Below, piece by piece: positions 41,401-59,600 of a DNA stretch of 64,000 bases. Positions within the stretch are counted from its first letter, which is position 1. Each line of letters begins with the position of its first letter. Source of the stretch: Auanema rhodensis (Eukaryota; Nematoda; Chromadorea; Rhabditida; Rhabditidae). The stretch lies in contig OZ059894.1 of the NCBI GenBank assembly GCA_964057225.1, forward strand, positions 16,584,476 to 16,648,475. Direction: 5' to 3'. Under the pieces are notes generated by a model. The model saw only the letters and a program-made list of their open reading frames with translations, was not told the origin of the DNA and did not search any database. The translations under genes and the position numbers were made by a program.

Positions 41401-44400
41401 AAATGTTTGGTAATCAATAAGAATAAGATATCAAAATGGCCTAATATACGGATACATAAACATTTGATAAATTTATTACGTAAATTAGAAAAAAACAAAT
41501 AGCAATATACTAGTTTATAAGTTAAATTTTTACAGGATTCAAATGATGTGAACTCCCGTTGTGTCCTGCCGTCTGAATGTGAAAGAAAATGTGATGATCC
41601 AATGAAGGTTCGATCAAAATTATTTGTATAAATTTAACTATTCGCATGCTTATTTCAAGGAATTTGTTACATGTGGCTCATCGTGCCCCATGGCTTGCGA
41701 CAACCGTCATCCCAAAAGCTGTACTCCGTGTCAAACAGGTTGTTATTGTAAAAATGGTTGGCAAAATGATGATAATGTACTGTTTTAAATATGAATTATT
41801 CAAGGTCTGGTGTTCAAAAACTCAACCAACTGGCAAAATTCAATTTGTGTTCGGTTAGAAGATTGTCCACCAATCAAAGAAGAACTAATTCCTGAAACAA
41901 CACCTATTACTACCACTACAACAACTACCAGCACTACAACACCGAGAACAATTGAAACAGAAACGACAACCTTTGAAGAAACAACAACATCTTCTTTCTT
42001 AGTATAAACGTCACTATCTATGCCTTTGAATATAGAAAATATGTTTTAGACTACAACCCAAACACTAACTGGATTAATGATAGAGAAAACATTAGCCATA
42101 ACTCCACCTATTATTGGTATATTTTACTTTTGAATATGTATGTTCATCGTGTATTTATTCCAGGCACAAATGGGCTATCTTCTAGTTGCCCCGTTACGAC
42201 ATTAGATGTAGGGGGTAGAAGCTGCAATTCGGATGATGATTGTCCTGTTCAACAGGTTGATAGTTTTCTTATTCTCACATTTAATAATTTAATAAAAATG
42301 TGGTTATAGTGAACATTTAAAAGTTTTCCAGCATTGTTGTCGAGCTCTCATTGCATCACTTGGGGTGAATCCACAAAGATGTTCTTGCTCAGATCCTCTA
42401 GCAGTTTGGAGTGCCTGTGGAAGTTTATGCCCAGAGTATTGTGGACAACCCTCGGTACTAACTATTTCAAGCTTATAATTCTCTATTATTCCTTCAGATT
42501 CCCGTTTGCTCTTCCACGTGTAACCCAGGCTGTCAATGTGCTCCTGGATATATACGTGCTCGGAACGATGTAGCTGCTCCTTGTATACCACGTGAAGCTT
42601 GTGAAAGTGCTAAAGGTTTAGTTTTTTATTCATGATCTCTTCTCCTACTCCTATTTTACAGAAGCTTTTCAATTAAACGATACGCCAAGAGCGATAATGA
42701 AAGAAATTCCTAGCTTAGTGTCTCCAACACCAAAAGTAACTCATAGATTGGTAAATACAAAATGATAACATGAACTAGTATATTATTACTTTCTAGGTCG
42801 CATCTGCTACTTTGGAAGGTCAAATATTATCAGGACGATTAACGTTCAACAAAGACGAAAATGGCCAGTTGAATATAGAAGGTTTTTATCACAAACGTGA
42901 CTTAACAATACCATTCAAAAAATGTAGGTAAACTAGATGGATTAGCACCCGGGCGACATGCTTTGATTTTACACAAATTTGGTGATGCCACAAGAGATTG
43001 TTCACGGATAGGACCTCCACATCTGATTGGCGGTTCATTAGATCCACCAAATCCAGCTATTATCGATATTGAAGGTTTGCTCATCCACCTCTATATATCC
43101 GACGGTAACTGCTGTTTTAATCGTTCCAGGATCCCATGGCGGATTATCTGAGTTTTCATCAAATGTTAATTGGCCTGCTGAAGAAGTTATCGGCCGCTCT
43201 GTAGCTATTTATGGGTAGGTCGCTATCTTATTTCTAACCGCTTGAATACCTATGATTGTTAATTCTTCAAGAATTTTTTATGTTTTTTTCAGAATAAGCT
43301 TGGATGAATGGCTGCGTAGACCATTAGAAGAACGTCCACTTGCATGCGGTACTGTAGGATTCACTTACGTATAGTATCAAAGCATATTGTTATTTTTTTA
43401 AAGCATAAAATCTCTCATTGTATGAACTGTGGTCTCGATGCTATGTGTTAATCTTTTCCTCGATAATTGTGTTACGTTGCAGTTTTATGAACTAAGACTA
43501 TTCCATTCATAGAATTGTTTCATTTTTTATTGAATATGTTTAACATTACAGATCTAACTGATATTCGTCAATTGTTGCACTAGTACTCTCTTTATTGTAT
43601 CATAGAAATATTATTTTCCAATAAAAATGCAACTCAATCAATTATATATATATATATGAACCAATGATATCATGATATGTTTGCATGAAAAGAAACTGTA
43701 AAATATATGCAAAATTGCCAGCATGTTGGTCGTTTATACAATCAACATTGATTACTCAGCTGAGCTCTTGCCAAACAACAGATACAAACCTGAAAAACCT
43801 TCAAAACCTTTACTATCCAAAGGTGAAGCTAGTAAAACATTATACTTTATGATACTACTTAGATAACATTAGATACACAACGTATCATAATATTAATAGC
43901 TTATCACTCATTATTTGAAACACTGAAGGATTTTTGTTGAAACACAATGCAAATAGTAATAGATGAATGATAAAGTGATAAGAGCTAAAGTTCTTTCTAC
44001 TACAACAAACTTTACAGATAAGTTATTGAACAAGTCGCTTCTTATTATCTTTACGTAAAACGAAAAACCCCTCAAAAAGGAAAAGGAAATGGCCACATTG
44101 GGTTCATGGTCAAATCGCCTAAAAAAGGGCAAATCAAAAATGATTGAAATATAGGTCAATTGCCGAATACCCAACGAAATATTCTCACCTCTGAAAACTT
44201 GTTGAATCAAAGAGTTAAATTTACAATTTCTTTCATGTTCGATAGAACATGAACACTTAGAATATGTCGAACAAACACCTAAACATCATTATCTATTTTA
44301 ACTCGAAGATGAACAACAACGACCCCATCAGATTAATAAATAAAGGAAAACCTAGGAAATACTGAAACTTCTTTCGCAGTTCACTATATCATTTTTCTTT

Positions 44401-47400
44401 ATTTTCTTACTTATTTGTCCATCTATCTCTCTTTTCTATAACATTAACGAAGCGTCTAGTAGATCCTTGTGCTGACTCGACCTAAAAGACTCCGCCCACA
44501 AGCGATGGCGTGCTCTCATTGGTTAATGGTGGACGTGGCCCAATAACCAAACGCCCTCTCAGCTAGTGCGTTGCTTCCCGATCTTCCATTGCCATATAAA
44601 TTTAGTATACGTCCTCTGCTTCATCCTGTCAGCATGTGTGGCTGCGAACCTGGTCTGATATTTGCGACCAGTTTCAAGCTTGAAGTCAGAATGTCAAATA
44701 TTTTTAACTCTTTTCAATGCTTATGTATTACTTTTGTGCTCAAATCTCTTAACTATTGTTGAAAATAACTGTTCTTTATATCTTGACACGTTTGTTTCTA
44801 GGAATCTACTTGGTTGATTTCTCGACCATGAGAACGTTTGTCGTTTTATTGGCCGTTGTTGCCGTAGGATTTTCCGAAGTTCTCTTCAAGGAAGAATTCA
44901 ATGGTTAGTTGTTAATGCTATGCTTTGTTCTTATTCTTATTTAATTTAGATGATTCCTGGGAGAAAAGATGGATTCAATCTAAGCATAAGGATGATTACG
45001 GAAAGTTCGAGTTGAGCGCTGGAAAGTTCTTCGGAGACAAGAAGAGAGATCAGGGTATCAAGACTTCTCAAGATGCCAAATTCTACTCTCGCGCCGCATC
45101 TTTCCCAAAGGCTTTCTCTAACAAAGGAAAGAGTGTTGTTATCCAATTCACCGTCAAGCACGAACAAGGAATTGATTGCGGAGGAGGATACGTAAAGGTT
45201 ATGCGCTCTGACGCTGATCTTTCCGACTTCCACGGAGAAACCCCATACAATGTTATGTTCGGTCCCGATATTTGCGGACCAACCAAGAAGGTTCACGTTA
45301 TCTTCTCATACAAGGGAAAGAACCATTTGATCAAGAAGGACATCAGATGCAAGGTATTTTATTTATATTTTTAATCTGTATTAATTACTTTCTTTAAGGA
45401 TGATGAACTCACTCACTTGTATACCCTCATCCTCAACCCAGACAACACCTACGAGGTTCAAATCGATGGAGAGAAGGTCGAAGGAGGAGAACTCGAATCT
45501 GATTGGGATATGCTTCCAGCTAAGAAGATCAAGGATCCAGATGCAAAGAAGCCTGAAGATTGGGATGAGCGCGAGTACATTGATGACCCAGAAGACAGCA
45601 AGGTAAACATTTACTTTCTGTATTGATTGTAATTTTCCTTGTTTAGCCAGAAGATTGGGATAAGCCAGAGCACATTCCTGACCCAGATGCTAAGAAGCCC
45701 GATGATTGGGATGATGAGATGGACGGAGATTGGGAACCACCAATGATCGATAACCCAGAATACAAGGGAGACTGGAAGCCAAAACAAATCAAGAACTCCG
45801 AATACAAAGGAAAGTGGATCCACCCTGAGATCGACAACCCAGAGTACCAGCCAGATGATGAACTCTACCTCTATGAAGACTGGGGAGCAATTGGTTTTGA
45901 TCTCTGGCAAGTTAAGGCCGGAACCATCTTCGGAAACGTTCTTGTCGCTGATTCTGTTGATGATGCCCAAGCTCACGCTGCTGAAACTTTCGACAAGTTG
46001 AAGGTTGTTGAAAAGGAGCTTAAGGAGAAGGCTGATGAAGAAGCCCGTAAGAAGCTCGAGGAAGAGGAGAAGAAGAGAAAGGAGGAAGAAGAGTCCAAGA
46101 AGGACAAGGAAGAAGATGAGGAAGAATCCGAGGAAGGACACGATGAACTTTAAACTTATGTGACATTTTCCAATTTTCGGGTCGGGTGACTGCTAAACCC
46201 ATCTAGTGGTCTCAAACCCTATATTTATTTTTGTTCAGGTTTTTGTTGTTTACTCTGTTCATTAAAGAACTTAGAGATCATGTAATAAATTATTTGTTCC
46301 TAATAACGTTATTATAATAATGCAATCTGAGAATTATAATTTATTGTTTAAGTGACTTAGTCTTTCGTTGCGGGAAAAAATTTGAATTTTTAATGGGGCA
46401 CGCCAATTGGTGCAGTGCCAGGTTTATTTTAAAATAATTTTTTTGAGAAGCGGCTGTGCACTTAAGGATTTTTCCACAAACTGGTTTTCTAAAAATTAAT
46501 TTTTGGGGAAATGGTATACTTCTTCTGTTATTGTTTTCCACAAAGATTTATAGGTATCCCAAGACGAAGCAGCCATAAAAAGGCGAAGAGTTGATGACTC
46601 AATTAACATTACAATTTTCAAGGAATTTAAAGATGACGTTGATGATATAGAAAAAAGGTAATAGCTCTACTTACTTCTCCATTTGGAACATTTTTGTTCA
46701 GAGCTTCTCTGTGTACCAAATTAAACGATAATTTGACAAAATCGTTCTCTTATAATCGTGTAGTCGATGAAGATGGTTTGCAATATTTTTTTGTACAATC
46801 AATCTCGATATATATGCTTTTTAGTCATCCGAGGTTATAAAGAAGTCATTGAAGTTAACAGAGATAATATTAATAATACACTTTCGGAATTGACAAAAAA
46901 ATTAGAGGCTTTGAATATTCAGAAAGAGGAAAATTTTGAAACTAGACAGAAAAAAGGTTTGTAGTATATTTTAAATTGTGAAAAGTATGGAATAATTAAG
47001 TTATTTCGCAAATCAAGAATATTTCCATTATTGGTTGTTCGCTAACATCTGCCTATGAACTACTGTTTCGTACTGCCAAAGAGTCTAAGGTAGTAAAAAA
47101 GGTTAACTATAGAAAAATTCAAAAATTACAGGATACTTTCGATAATCTTGAATATTCCTTGCGTAGAGATTATGATGAATTAAAAATGAAATCGGAAGAA
47201 CTCAAGCGTAAAGGAAGTAAGCTTTTTTTTAAATATATTTTACTCTGATATATAAGCATAATCTACTTCAGATCGTATCCAAGAAGACATTTCTAGAATT
47301 TCTGTAGATGAACAAAATGAATTAGAACAAACAGCTATTTATAGAGATTTTACTACTACAGAATCGGTAATTAAAAATTTTAGTTAGTTTTATTGTATAC

Positions 47401-50357
47401 TTGAGTAATTAAGGAACAAATAACATATGAAAATAATGCTGAAGCTAGGGCTAAGGAAGAATTTGATACATGTTCGAAAGAGTTGGAAAAAAACGAAATT
47501 GCATTAGAAGAATTGCAGAAACGGAGAGCAGAGTTAATATCTGCGAAATCGGAAATACAAAAAAAAGTTTCCAAGAATAACTTACTTCAATAATTTTTAA
47601 ACTTAGATAGACGAATTGTGTACAGATATCGCTTCAGTGCAGGAACAAATTTTAGAGCAGGAAAACGAATTAAAAAGCTTACCGAATGAAAATACTAATG
47701 AAGTGAATTTTATTTTCAATATATAGAACATTTTTTCTTCTCTTAGGATTTAGAAGAAAACCAAGTGGAGAATGTCATCAAGAAACAAGAGGAAGAAATC
47801 ATTTCTGTGAAACAGCTTATAGAACACTTGAAGACAGAGTTGGAACTGACAGATAGTACAAATGTTGATGATATTTTGATTCAGTTGGGAGGTATTTTCA
47901 TAATAACATCATACATTATTGTGAATTCTTAAAAGAAACTTATAATGGACTGACCGAAGGTTTAAATGATTTCAAGTCAAATTTAGCTGAACTAGAATTG
48001 ATAAAGGAGCAAAAAGAGAAAGAGGTACTGTATTTCGCATTTTTAATTTTCTGAGATTGTTATACCAACCTTTAGGAGAAATTGCTGCTGGATGAACTTC
48101 GCAATGAAGAACAGCGAACTACTCAACAATTTTCTGAAATAAACGTTTCCCGCCAGAAAATGGAGCAAAGTAGAGATGATGAACTCCTAACTATTCATAC
48201 TGTACTTACGTAACAATTAATCTCTCTATATACAAGATTTTAGATCCAGCAAGATGTGGCTGCTTTAAGAAGTAAAATTGAAGTGTTGGAAAAAACCAAA
48301 TTTGCTAAATTGACTATTTACCAAGACAATACCTCAAACAAAAATCTTTCGCATTCGAAAACTATTACGGATTATCATACTCCTGTAACTGCAGAGCCGG
48401 TTAAGGAAATAGAAATTCGAGCCAAGCCTAAATATTCAAGTGATGGTAAGTGCTACATTGTATTTCGATTGAAATATTTTTTCAGAGGAAGATATTTCAT
48501 CATATGTTCCTGAAGTTGATGGAGTTATATCATTTTCCCCTAAAACCATGAACAAAAAAAAACGAAAGGAAACGAAACCCCCTCAAAAGAAATCTAGACG
48601 AAGTGTAGGTTTTCGAGGCTATCTTACCCTGACGGAGTATGCAATCGATTGATTTGACTCCTTTACAGGCCCGTTTAAAAAGTCAGCCTCAAGAAGTGCA
48701 AGAAAAGAAAATAAAGAGTGTGTCTTCAAACAACAGTCTCTCACCTATACAAGCAGATAACCTCATTGAAGAACGCTTTCCTCATGATCTATTCTTCATT
48801 CCTTCTGAAGACATAAGTAAGTTCTACGTCGTGAATGAGTTTTACGCTTGTCTTTTTTAAGATGATGGAACAAATCCGACAGCAAACGTATCCGGTTTTG
48901 ATGCTGAAGATGACTTAAATACAACATTCGGGTCAATGTTATTTTGATAATGAAATTCGTGCAAAAACGCTATATTTTGTAAATTATTACTTTTTCTTTT
49001 CTGAAATCTGTATTCCTTCTGTACTATATTTGTATTCTTGTTTTGTTTTTAATAAATTTCCTAAATATCCCCTAATTTTCATGTCTAATCTTTGAAATCC
49101 CAATGAATCTGACGTTCCCTACGACTATCGATATAGTTGAAGTGTTGCAGCGCACTGCGTCAAGCGGCTGCTCTCGACTGCAACATTTTCTTCGAATTAT
49201 TTGCTTTGGCCGTCCCTCTCAAACAATACTGAAGCACACCGGATTAACGCACTTTTCAGTCACCTATCAATGGCCTAATTGAAGAAGTATAGTTTAAAAT
49301 TTATGGTGTTCCAAAAGGCATCCGAATTTTCAACCGTGACATAAGGCCTTAGATACCAAATGCAAAGATCAAGAAACCCCGGGGGTGCGAACACATACAA
49401 TTCCTCATTGATGTCGTCTCTATGATCACCCAGTATACCACCAAATGTCATACAGTCACCACAGCAGCTATACGACCGATATCCTCCCATCACACATGTG
49501 TCAGTCGGATTGTCAACGAACATCTGTCAAGGCTAACTAAGATACCAATCTTCGATTGCTACATAATGGGATCCGACCCCGACCCCATCTTCGGACGGGA
49601 GGGGGACGGACGGACGGACGGACGGACGGACCGACGGTTTCCACCATCGTCGTGTTCGCCAGCACCACGACATCAACATACTCGCGGCGGCGACCGCGGA
49701 CCCCGACCTTGCGCAGCGACGATCGATGATGACCGCTCTTCGTATTTGAAAAAGGCGCCAAAACTAGTGCGACGTCGAGTTGGCGCCCTTTTCTTTGTGT
49801 ATGTTGACTGCTGTGCTGTACTGCCCAACATTTCTCATCGCTGTGCCGCCGTCGACATTTTCTTTTCTTATTTTTCTTAGCAACTGTCTTTTGCTATTCT
49901 ATTCGAAGATTCCCTCTATTTCTGTTTAGTGGTGTAGTCCACGATGATGTTTCGTTATTGCTCGTTGCTTTCTATTTGTTTGTTGTGTAATAATGTGGCT
50001 GCTCTGCGGTGCTTCTGCGGCTGCCATCCCTTTCTCTCATTCGATGATATTTCTCTCTTGTCTAGTCACTGTCTCACGATTTTTGCTTTTCTGATTGTAT
50101 GGGGCTGTTCTAAGAATTGGCTATCGGCGGCTGCTGTTTGTTACACTGCGTATAAGACGAATATCCCTCCCCTTGTGTTGTGCTATTATCGTTTTGAGTT
50201 TAATTTGCCTTAGGTTTCTCGATTGCATAACAAAGTTGCAAGGGTGCAATACATTTTATTTGAACCCGGGATAATTGAGAAAGTAAATGCAATAAAAAAA
50301 GCGGGAGGGTTGGCTGTAGATTTGTAGATAGAAGTTTGGCAGTAGGCGATTGCTTTA

Positions 50358-50740
<383 letters not shown>

Positions 50741-50776
50741 CTAAATTACTATTTTTTTGCGGCAGGGAATGGGTTA

Positions 50777-51070
<294 letters not shown>

Positions 51071-51073
51071 CTA

Positions 51074-51430
<357 letters not shown>

Positions 51431-51463
51431 TTAATCCAAGTGATTATTTGTATTCTATGATCA

Positions 51464-51757
<294 letters not shown>

Positions 51758-52057
51758 CTAAAGATACAACGCGTTCTCCGAATTGCTCGAATGCACCCGC
51801 TCCGCCTCTTATCGCCGCCCTCGCAAAAGATGCCAGTTGAGAACACCCTCGTATTTTCCGAGAACCAGCTAGGCATCTGTCGCCTATCCCTTTTTTACAG
51901 CTGATAGAGAGATCTCTTTTCTTACAATTATATCTCTTCTTTTTGTCTTATCCCTCCTACACTTTATGATGTTTCGCTTTTTCTCTATGATTTCTCTGAA
52001 TTCTCCTTTGACTGTTTGTATATATACGCCGATAATAACTGTACTGTTCATCATTAA

Positions 52058-52258
<201 letters not shown>

Positions 52259-52282
52259 TAAAAATATATTAAATGGAGATAA

Positions 52283-52618
<336 letters not shown>

Positions 52619-52647
52619 TGATCGAACATGTTGTAGAAACTTACTAA

Positions 52648-52989
<342 letters not shown>

Positions 52990-52992
52990 TAG

Positions 52993-53374
<382 letters not shown>

Positions 53375-55350
53375 TAATTCCCAAAATTCACTGCTTATTA
53401 TTCGTTACGGATTGGCATTTTACTGTTTAACTTTTCTTGTAAATCCTGAGCATAATAAACCATTCCGATGCTTATATTATTGTTTTTAATTTGTATTGGG
53501 GGAGTGTTGATACTCCATTGCTCATATCTTGACGCAGACATGTGGAGTGGGCGTGGCCTATGAACCGTGTTTATGGAAGAGTATATGTAAAGTTGGTTGC
53601 CTGTGGCGATCGCTTAGTGTCTTGTCGAATACTAGGAATAATGTGTAATATCCTGCCAAGCAGATCTGATCCTGTTCTAAGAATTCACAGATGATTTGTT
53701 TCGGGTGGAACCGACAAACATCTATTACAGCAAACTCTGCCACATGGAGTCTTTTTTCTAATGAAATTCTACGGGGGAGCAAAACGGAGTAGATACTGGG
53801 AAAAGCTTGAAAAACCTACAACAATAGTTTCTAGGAATAATGTAGGGATGAGGGATGCATTTCTTGATCTAGACCACAGATTAGACAGATGATTGTCATA
53901 ATTTAACTAGATCAGTCAACGAATAAGCAGGCTTATATACAACAGATTAACTCTTCTGAAATAAAAGCAATAGAACCCTTTTACATTCTAACGACAATGA
54001 CTTATCGAAACCTTAACAGAGCTGCAGACCAAATAGTAGAGTAGATACCGTTTTGCAAACAGATATCTGTTTAAATGTAGCGCTCTGTTCACGGAACAAC
54101 TACTGAACAACTTCTTAAATAAATTCGTCCTCATTCCTCTCCAGTCTTCCAGACATTCTGAGAATTGTATCTTACTTTCCACTTGTCATCTTTTTCCAAT
54201 TTTTCTCTCACACGCAATCATTTTTTGCTAATCATTCATATGGTTAAATGAAACGTAATATTTATTATATTGCTCTATTTTTAGGAATACTTCAGTTTTT
54301 CATAATAAAATATAAATTCATTTTTTTTCGTATATGTAAGAACACTATATTGATGGCATTTCCAGATTGAACTTTGATATCACATGTTATATACAAGATA
54401 TTCGTCCTTGTTAAAAACGGAGTGGGAAAGATGTTTAGGTAAACGTCCCCAATCACTCTTTGTTCGTCCGTTTATTCTTCATGGTAGCTCTGTAATATTT
54501 GCCATGAGCGTCTTTTTTCGTTGCGTTCATGCTTCTCAGAACCTCGCGAGATTATCATTGTTTGTTCGCGGTCTACACACTAGGCTTCCCACTTGCTACT
54601 AACATCATCACGAATAATTGAAGAGGAGTACTTTTTGATTCGTTCTTATACTATACGATATTTTCTTGTATTTCTGTACGAAGTTTATGAATTGGTTCGG
54701 TTGTCACAACTGTAGATTTTCTTCCACGTAGGACCTAAAATTTGAAACAGTCATGTTGTCGTTTGTGCGGGAGGCTGACGCTTCGTCATACGTGCGCGGT
54801 ACCACGAAATTGAAAATGATTCATTCAACAGCGTTCTTGTATTTCGGATAATTTTTCTCTCTTTTGCGATATTAGTCGCATTCATGCCAATGTCAGGCTG
54901 ATCAGTTAAAGTGATTCCTTAAAGACAGGCGCTCACTCGAGCTATCTTTCCTTCTCTTGAACTTCTTTTCTGTTGTATTCTTTGACTATTTTCTAGTGTA
55001 AGCTGGGATTGTGGCATCAAAGTGGGCATGTGTTCTGTGATTGTCTGAGCTCTCCCAAGCAACATCATCACTATACTTCTCCGCTCTCGGTGCCTGTGCT
55101 GTGTAAACCCCCCCGGTCCTCCGCCTACACCCGTCCTAGCCGACCCACTCATGCACCACTCCTTCCGATGCCGGGGACTTAAATGTCGCACCACCCAGCT
55201 CCTCTGATTAGTCTTCAGTTGTTAGTGTTACATGTTCGTCGGTCGTGCGCGGTTCGGCTCAGTTTGACTTAATATTTCGTTATGCTTTGTCTTATTTCTA
55301 TGTTAGCAATTTTATTTATTATTACTGTATAACTGTATAGGAGTCAATAA

Positions 55351-55545
<195 letters not shown>

Positions 55546-55569
55546 TAAAAATATATTAAATGGAGATAA

Positions 55570-55905
<336 letters not shown>

Positions 55906-55934
55906 TGATCGAACATGTTGTAGAAACTTACTAA

Positions 55935-56276
<342 letters not shown>

Positions 56277-56279
56277 TAG

Positions 56280-56661
<382 letters not shown>

Positions 56662-59600
56662 TAAACAGCTCACTTTTTATCACTTATCATATTCCTGCCA
56701 TTCACTTTGTCCATATTGTTTTCTGAAGAATTCTAGCAGAAGTTCGTATAAACATGTCGGATGTACTTACAATTTCAGTTATGACATATCATTTTTTTAC
56801 ACGATTGGTACAATCTTAAGTAGTTTACACAGGGGGGAAGGGTATGTTTTCAATGCAAGACTAGGTTTCGAGACAATATTATTCATTAATCTCAGCACTC
56901 TGAGCTCTTGCGTTTGTTTAATTGCGGTTAAAAAAGTTTCTTTGTTTTGAAATCCACTGTGCTACAAACGGTTTCTGATCTTTATCTTGATCATTTCCTA
57001 GAAACGGAATATAGAAAAAATTTTGGATTGCTAATTCAAAAAAAATGATCGGCTATTTAATCTAGAACTGAGGAGATTGATGCGGGTTTGTCCATTTATT
57101 TGTGTAAACTGTTAATGTAATTCTGATGTTTCAGTTAGAAAAGACTCAATGATATTACATTAATTGTTTTGTAGTATGTATGAATCATATTTCTTCAAAT
57201 AAGCAAAAATAAACATAAAATTGTGAAACATAGGATTCATGTGATTCATCCGGAATTCTTGTTTCGTGAGCCATCTCTGTACACTGAATGTTGACATGGT
57301 ATTGACGTACAAACTGCATAAACTATGATTTCTTCATTCCCGAGAAATTTTTCAGAATTTCTAACTTTACATTTTGGGAAACGATTTCAAACATTAGTAA
57401 ATCAGATCAAGATTATTTTTTTTGTTTTATTATAGGTCTTCACGAAGGAAAAATTATACAAAAATGTATAGTCATAAAATTTTCTAGTTGGAAGAAAATA
57501 TATTTAATTTAGAGATAAGACCGTGTCTTTACATCAAAATCATTTAGAGCATTATACAGACACGACAATTTTCTGAAACATTAATAAAATTGAAAATTAG
57601 TCCATGCTTCGTTATTCGACGTACAGTACTGCAATGTTACCAGGATTGATATAGTCTGATGTTCATATTTTTCTTTGTCACATTCCCTGACTGATCTTGG
57701 TTTTGAAAGTGTATGATGCTTTAAAAAACGTAGTTGAAGTAAGTTAGTCAGTAAAGTATTTTAACATCTTATTCTTCTAGTTTCCTATCCAACCAAATTA
57801 ATATTAGAGAATTTAATTGATAGTTAGAACAAGCGAACTTTGATTTTTGATGGTCCATTTAAATATTTAGCACTACTAGTTCCGCCGTTGCACTCATGGT
57901 ATTAAAAACGATCCTAACAAGCTATGTAAAGCTTTTGAACGCCACACAGAAAATGTGTCAATAGCGGGAATGCGCATAGTATGTTAAATTTAAAAGAAAT
58001 GAAGTAATGCAAATGTAAGTATCGTTATGCTGTACAAGTTTGATTTAGAATTTCATAATTTGTTTCTGAAAGATTCTTTTAAATATGTTTTCAGAACATG
58101 GATGTCGAAACGCCATCAACGAGTAATGAAGAGAATTACGGAGAAGCAACATATGCTATGAGTAGACATAGGAAAAACAAGGTATTTCGTTATTTATTAA
58201 TCATGTAAATCATTATTTTTATTGTAGATATTAGTTTGGAAGAGTAAAAAACAAGAAGGAAAAGTATATGAATTCACTCTTGCTACCCGTTTTAAAATGG
58301 CAGGGGTTTTCTCTTGGCGTTGCTTACAGTGTTCTTTGGTTCGGGACAAAATGAAGCGAATGGTTTGTAATTTTGTTAAATGTTGAAATTAGAGATTTTT
58401 TCTGTTTAGGGCCATTCTGTTAAAGATAGGAAAGTTCCGCTTCTCTTAGTTGATAATGATATAATTAAAGAAGATCCTGATCGCCCAAACAATGCTGCTC
58501 ATTTTTGTGATGTAACTTTTCTGTGTCCAATATACATTCTATAATATATTTAAGGGACGAGACTTAGCTGAATCAGCAGTGTTACGTTCTAAACTTATGT
58601 TCTATGAAGCTCACGAAAAAACACATTCAGAACCTAAGGATGTAATCGATGAATTTGTTGAAGATGCTCCTAACACTGGTGTGGTATAATACATTACATC
58701 TTAATTGAAACCTTTTAAGCTCCTTTCCAATTAACAGCGATTCAGCGTCGATCAGTTCAACGTTATGTTTCTGAAAAAGTAATTAGAGGCTCCATGAAAA
58801 AAACATTATTACGGAGACGGAAATCTGTAGGATTGGTGTGTAAAGTAGTTTGTAGTGTTCACCACTCTTAATTTTTATTTCTAGAAAAAAACGGAAAAGC
58901 CACATATAGTTCATGAAAAATTTGTTTTTTCTTCTTTTCCTCGTGCTATCCAAAGGGTATTTTTTTGATATTCTAACAATTTCAAAATAAAATTTCAGAC
59001 ATCAAGATCTTCCAATGACTGCAATTCTGGTAAATATTCTGATGAAATTGATGAAATAATTGATGTCGAAGGTATTTCATATTCAATACACTACTTTTAT
59101 CTATACTTTTAGGTGATGCAGAAGCTATAAATAATGTTGAGAATAGAAAATTCTGTGACTCAGTCTAATTAGAAGTAGACGTGGGTTGTAAGCCCCAAAT
59201 ATGGCTTGAAAAATTGCTGCATTCCAGTTATCTAGTTTTACTTTTTATATTTTTTATACTAATATACATATTGTACATTTATAGGCATACATAGATTTAT
59301 ATGAGCCTTTTTAAAAATTAAACTGTTTCAAATATAAGACAAATAGCATTTAATGCATTTTCATCGTTTAATTTTATATTTTTTATAAATTGAAATTACT
59401 TTATTGTGTTACTGTATGATATACTGTGATTATAAAGATTTAATAATGAGCTAACACAGCATGTTTCCTCTCTTCCAAGTTCTTAAGATATCACTATTTT
59501 TCTAGTTTAATAGTGATTTTGAAAATGATCCTTTATAAAATTTAAAGATATAGATAAAATATGTAGCTCTATTCAAAACGTAAATTAGAAATTCGTGCCG